Part shown: positions 61,450-64,000 of the stretch, in pieces
How positions within the stretch are numbered: position 1 is the stretch's first letter
Layout of the letters: each line of letters begins with the position of its first letter
Origin: Hahella sp. CCB-MM4
GTDB taxonomy: Bacteria > Pseudomonadota > Gammaproteobacteria > Pseudomonadales > Oleiphilaceae
Length of the DNA stretch: 64,000 nt
Reading direction: 5' to 3'
Assembly: GCF_002260525.1 (NCBI RefSeq)
Contig: NZ_MRYI01000008.1
Coordinates: forward strand, 163,135-227,134
Notes under the pieces: model-generated
Seen by the model: the letters and a program-made list of their open reading frames with translations, nothing else
What the model was told of the DNA's origin: nothing
Database searches by the model: none
Program-made: the position numbers and the translations under genes

Positions 61450-61911
61450 GTGATTGATCCATATCAGCCACCAACTAGTGATTGCCTAGACAAAGAAGAA
61501 ATGAGCAAAACGATTGGTGTTGTTCTCTGGCCTATGCATATAGCTATCACATTAGGTGGCATTTATAGTTTGGTATTGTTATGGGGCCCAACTGCTATAT
61601 TTAATTGGGCATTTTGGCTGTTCAAGTGTGGTGTTTTATTAGGGATTCTTCAGTCAATTGGTCAGGTATTGTTTATCTGTAGAGGAGCAAATAGGCGGCT
61701 AGCGTTACCCCATGAAATTGTATTTTATATTTTTCTGGCGGTTCTATTGTTAGCTGCTTTTTATCAAATCTGGGAGCTCGCGTACCTTATAATTATTGCC
61801 TTTACTGTCAGCAATCTTATTTTAGCTGTGGCGATTCTTGTTGTAAGTCGTATTAGAGGTATACAGATTCGATCTAAAAATATGAGTGTGTATTTCGTAA
61901 GGAAGAGATAG
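61450..61911 (+). CDS. four-helix membrane protein of unknown function
   Basis: A 153-residue protein with GTG start. It begins with MIDPYQPPTSD, a proline-rich lead common in small membrane proteins of this type, followed by four hydrophobic helices: IGVVLWPMHIAITLGGIY, WAFWLFKCGVLLGILQSIG, IVFYIFLAVLLLAAFYQIW and YLIIIAFTVSNLILAVAIL. The end is basic (RSKNMSVYFVRKR). It is AT-rich and belongs to the orphan island. Function unknown. Confidence 0.65.
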   Translation: MIDPYQPPTSDCLDKEEMSKTIGVVLWPMHIAITLGGIYSLVLLWGPTAIFNWAFWLFKCGVLLGILQSIGQVLFICRGANRRLALPHEIVFYIFLAVLLLAAFYQIWELAYLIIIAFTVSNLILAVAILVVSRIRGIQIRSKNMSVYFVRKR

Positions 61912-61971
61912 CGAAATATTGCATGACAATCCGAAGGCTGGTCTTACGTTTGTGCCTTGGAGGTTACCTGT

Positions 61972-62046
61972 TGTAGGGGCGGACCTATGTGTCCGCCCTT
62001 AATTGCTGAGTTGATACCTGGGCGAACACATAGGTTCGCCCCTACA
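61972..62046. repeat. palindromic dispersed element (REP/MITE-like)
   Basis: Two 27-bp arms, TGTAGGGGCGGACCTATGTG plus TCCGCCC (61972-61998) and its near-perfect complement (62020-62046), enclose about 21 bp. The core type GTAGGGGCGAACC is a well-known dispersed palindrome in many bacterial genomes. It sits 60 bp after the four-helix gene and 107 bp before the UPF0175-like gene. Confidence 0.85.
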
Positions 62047-62153
62047 GGGGGGCTACCGTATTGTTCCTGCTAGATAAAGTTCAGAAGGGTTTACTGCCCG
62101 GCAATCGAAGGGTACCTTAAACTCACGGAATGTATTTTACTTGGAGGTAAGAA

Positions 62154-62387
62154 GTGAAAATTGAAATACCCGACGATATAGCTGCCACAACCGGACTGAC
62201 CGAAAAGGAAATGGCGGAATTCCTTGCTGTTTCGCTGTACAAGAAAAAACTGATAAATGGTGTTGCCGGAGGTGAAATTCTTGGGATTTCCGAAATTGAG
62301 TTCCATGGATTGTTGGAAAAATTCAACGAATATGTCAATTACGATGTAGAAGACTATCTAGAGGATTCGGTCAATTTAAAGGACTGA
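62154..62387 (+). CDS. UPF0175-like small protein (possible antitoxin)
   Basis: A 77-residue protein with a GTG start after GGAGGTAAGAA. The layout (MKIEIPDDIAATTGLTEKEM, then EFLAVSLYKKKLINGVAGG and ILGISEIEFHGLLEKFNEY) fits the UPF0175 family, a helix-turn-helix-like group often found as antitoxins. No toxin partner of the PIN or DUF type is seen next to it: 376 bp of gene-poor sequence follows. An orphan antitoxin or an incomplete pair is therefore likely. Confidence 0.68.
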   Translation: MKIEIPDDIAATTGLTEKEMAEFLAVSLYKKKLINGVAGGEILGISEIEFHGLLEKFNEYVNYDVEDYLEDSVNLKD

Positions 62388-62763
62388 CTTGCATTCCACT
62401 TTTTCATCCGTCTTAAAACGAAAGCAACTGTCTTGCTTAATAACCTAAACCTGCTAAAAAGAAATATGAGCCAGTGCAAAATAAATGGAATAGGGCAGAC
62501 AGGATGGCAATCAAACTTCTTTTCCCGCTGTCAGCTACGCGGGAGCTGAGATTCCACAGATGTTCCAATGATAGAAAGCATAAGCGTTCAATATACCGCT
62601 ATATAAGCCTGTGTCTTAACCTTCAAACATTTCATTTGACCACTGACCTCGCAGGGGTATTGGGTACTGTGTCAAATAGCGTGTTTGCATACCGAATGCA
62701 AACAACTCCCTCCTGACACCACCCAACATCGATATCTGTTTTTATTGTCACAAGGAGAAGTAC
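62388..62763. other. 376-bp gene-poor stretch
   Basis: No supported gene. One frame (62474-62716) has an odd composition and no recognisable features. The region contains a reverse copy of the 12-bp motif (62666-62677). A good ribosome binding site, AAGGAGAAGTAC, for the next gene ends it. Confidence 0.5.
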
Positions 62764-63576
62764 ATGAATAGATGCAAGCATGTCCCCGCACACTTTAAAA
62801 TGACCGAAGAGCGGGAGATCGTTTTTAGAAGCGATATTATTACTCGGTATTCGGTGAAAGATCCTTCTGATGCTGTGCTGGATACTCTCTCAGGAATGTC
62901 TTTCATCGATGCGGGTGAAACCCGATGGAAATTGTCATTGACGGAGGACGTTGGCATTGTTCCCAGCGCTTCTCCGGATAGAGTGACCGTGGAAGCAAGC
63001 TGGTATACCGCTGAGCAGGCACAAGAGGCGGGGATTAAAGTGATCGCGGGTAGTGATGCGAATGTCTTTGCGGGGCTCGGAGCGATTTTGGTTCCTGACG
63101 ACTTTAAAATTCCTGCGGTGATAGCCAATGAAGAGAACGTGAAGTTCTACGGCATTACATTACTCAAGAACGATGAGACGTTTACGATTACTTCCGATGA
63201 ATATGACATCGTTTTGATGAGCTATGACTATAAAGACAATTACCGAGCAGACTTCCTGACGCAAGAGCATGGAGGAGGAGGCTTTTTTGTTGAAAGGCAT
63301 AACTTCCCCCATATACATGCACCCCTATCAAGCGAATCCGGCGGTTATATCATTATAGGGAAGCAGAATACGGCGAATTCATTCAGCTTCACTGCTTTTA
63401 ATATACCCCATGGACACGCTTTCTATATCCCGTCAAATACCATACATGGTGATGGAGCGCTTGTCGGAAAATATGCCATCAGTGTTGCCAAGACATCAGC
63501 GGCGGCCGATACGGTGCTTTTCTATAATAAACATACAATCAAAAAGGCGGATAACATTGTCCCTGAGTGGAATTAA
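62764..63576 (+). CDS. cupin-like hypothetical protein
   Basis: A 270-residue soluble protein that starts MNRCKHVPAHFKMTEEREIV. A likely metal-binding cupin core lies in the C-terminal part: ERHNFPHIHAPLSSES and NIPHGHAFYIPSNTIHGD give the histidines of the classic two-motif pattern (H-x-H and a later H). The first half (YSVKDPSDAVLDTLSGMSFI) has no clear match. It is the last gene before the transposon region. Enzyme activity is not known. Confidence 0.62.
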   Translation: MNRCKHVPAHFKMTEEREIVFRSDIITRYSVKDPSDAVLDTLSGMSFIDAGETRWKLSLTEDVGIVPSASPDRVTVEASWYTAEQAQEAGIKVIAGSDANVFAGLGAILVPDDFKIPAVIANEENVKFYGITLLKNDETFTITSDEYDIVLMSYDYKDNYRADFLTQEHGGGGFFVERHNFPHIHAPLSSESGGYIIIGKQNTANSFSFTAFNIPHGHAFYIPSNTIHGDGALVGKYAISVAKTSAAADTVLFYNKHTIKKADNIVPEWN

Positions 63577-63596
63577 GGCAGGTCGTGAAGCTGTTG

Positions 63597-63641
63597 GGGT
63601 CAGGTCTTATGTTTGGTTCAATAGAATGTAAAACCTGACCC
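63597..63641. repeat. short inverted-repeat element
   Basis: GGGTCAGGT (63597-63605) and ACCTGACCC (63633-63641) are perfect complements, separated by 27 bp of AT-rich sequence. Its arms resemble the GGGTCA/TGACCC element at 61354. It is of the common dispersed REP type. Confidence 0.7.
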
Positions 63642-63744
63642 TGTTGTTCTAAATGTGCACTTAAATGAGAGTAATGGCAGATGCTATGGTGAGTTAAATT
63701 ATCAGGATAGAAATGTCTATGATGTGCCGCATTGGTGTGAATGA

Positions 63745-63915
63745 TTAGCTGACCTTCTCTACTTCTGTACACCTTAATGTAATACTGTTTGAGACATACT
63801 CGCCATCGAAGTCTATGGTAGGCGGTAATTCAAGTGTTAGGCTACGGTCATTGTCAAAGTAGTCAATTTTCAGGAGACTGTAATTTAATTTGTGTATCTG
63901 CCTATCACTAGTACC
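63745..63915 (-). pseudogene. C-terminal fragment of an unknown gene beside the transposase
   Basis: A 56-residue frame without a start codon reads coherently to its stop (for example NYSLLKIDYFDNDRSLTLEL, PPTIDFDGEYV and NSITLRCTEVEKVS). The composition and the lack of any internal stop up to the edge of the transposase leader suggest the tail of a real gene cut by insertion. The frame closes at a TAG at 63916. Where exactly the element begins cannot be fixed here. Confidence 0.45.
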
Positions 63916-63943
63916 CTATTACAGGGTTAAGGATAGGTAGACA

Positions 63944-64000
63944 ATGAACCGGAAAGAATTAGAAGCATTTGCCCGTGAGGCAGCCAAATCTCTAAAGACA
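63944..64000 (+). mobile_element. IS256-family transposase, N-terminal end (runs off window)
   Basis: The last 57 bp encode MNRKELEAFAREAAKSLKT and continue out of the window. This text is typical of the start of IS256-family (mutator-type) transposases. The preceding sequence GGGTTAAGGATAGGTAGACA supplies a weak ribosome binding site. The terminal inverted repeat and target duplication could not be identified with only one end visible. Confidence 0.65.

Noticed and set aside
62474..62716. 80-codon plus-strand frame
   Set aside because: Odd composition, no RBS and no recognisable domain; probably chance in a gene-poor gap.
60300..63576. Integron cassette array
   Set aside because: The small same-strand genes resemble cassettes, but I found no attC-like GTTRRRY/RYYYAAC pairs around them and no integrase.

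Overview
The window looks like a chromosome segment of a marine or environmental gammaproteobacterium of the Pseudomonadales/Oceanospirillales type. This rests on the CrbS/CrbR acetate-switch kinase beside a paired small/large sodium:solute symporter, a PilU-type ATPase, a wax ester synthase/DGAT, NsrR, BolA and a CspA-type protein, a large share of c-di-GMP and two-component signalling genes, and moderate GC. No rRNA, tRNA, CRISPR array or plasmid/phage replication gene was seen. The assignment is an inference from gene content only.

Layout. 0-6.3 kb: CrbR end, CrbS and the symporter pair. 6.3-9.2 kb: small conserved or hypothetical genes plus PpnP. 9.2-14.7 kb: AlaX-type tRNA editing protein, WG-repeat protein, a membrane protein/MmyB-like regulator pair with a palindromic operator candidate, and a translationally coupled SCP2/Fe-alcohol dehydrogenase pair. 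14.8-20.4 kb: DnaQ-like exonuclease with a cNMP/CBS/DUF294 protein, VOC and PilZ proteins, a periplasmic protein and a YgjP-like metallopeptidase. 20.7-23 kb: truncated hemoglobin, ferredoxin-reductase and NsrR, read as a nitric-oxide detoxification module. 23-29 kb: 7TMR-DISM diguanylate cyclase, Smr protein, lipoprotein, DUF2804 and sphingomyelinase. 29-32.6 kb: a molybdenum hydroxylase operon (2Fe-2S subunit, Mo subunit, MocA-like). 32.6-41 kb: WS/DGAT, PilU, MASE1-GGDEF-EAL, OmpA-like lipoprotein, hydrolase and M14 peptidase. 42.3-51.5 kb: csp, then a fructose-type ABC transporter with fructokinase and a second periplasmic binding protein, preceded by a response regulator/TorS-like hybrid kinase pair. 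51.8 kb: an encapsulated-ferritin homologue with no encapsulin nearby. 52.8-57.9 kb: CHASE2 kinase, LysM-FecR protein and response regulator. 58.3-60.1 kb: BolA, YciO and a hypothetical protein. 60.3-64 kb: an AT-richer patch of small orphan genes with palindromic repeats, a gene fragment and the start of an IS256-family transposase.

The most unusual property is not one gene. At least fifteen gene boundaries carry short tandem repeats (unit 13-36 bp, 2-8 copies). Each locus has its own unrelated unit. Several arrays contain the stop codon, or the ribosome binding site and start codon, of the adjoining gene, and two lie in frame inside coding sequence (N-terminus of the diguanylate cyclase, C-terminus of the 2Fe-2S subunit). 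They look like locally generated minisatellites targeted or tolerated at gene ends. They are not CRISPRs, because nothing but more repeat separates the units.

All domain and family calls come from reading motifs in the translations; no database search was run.
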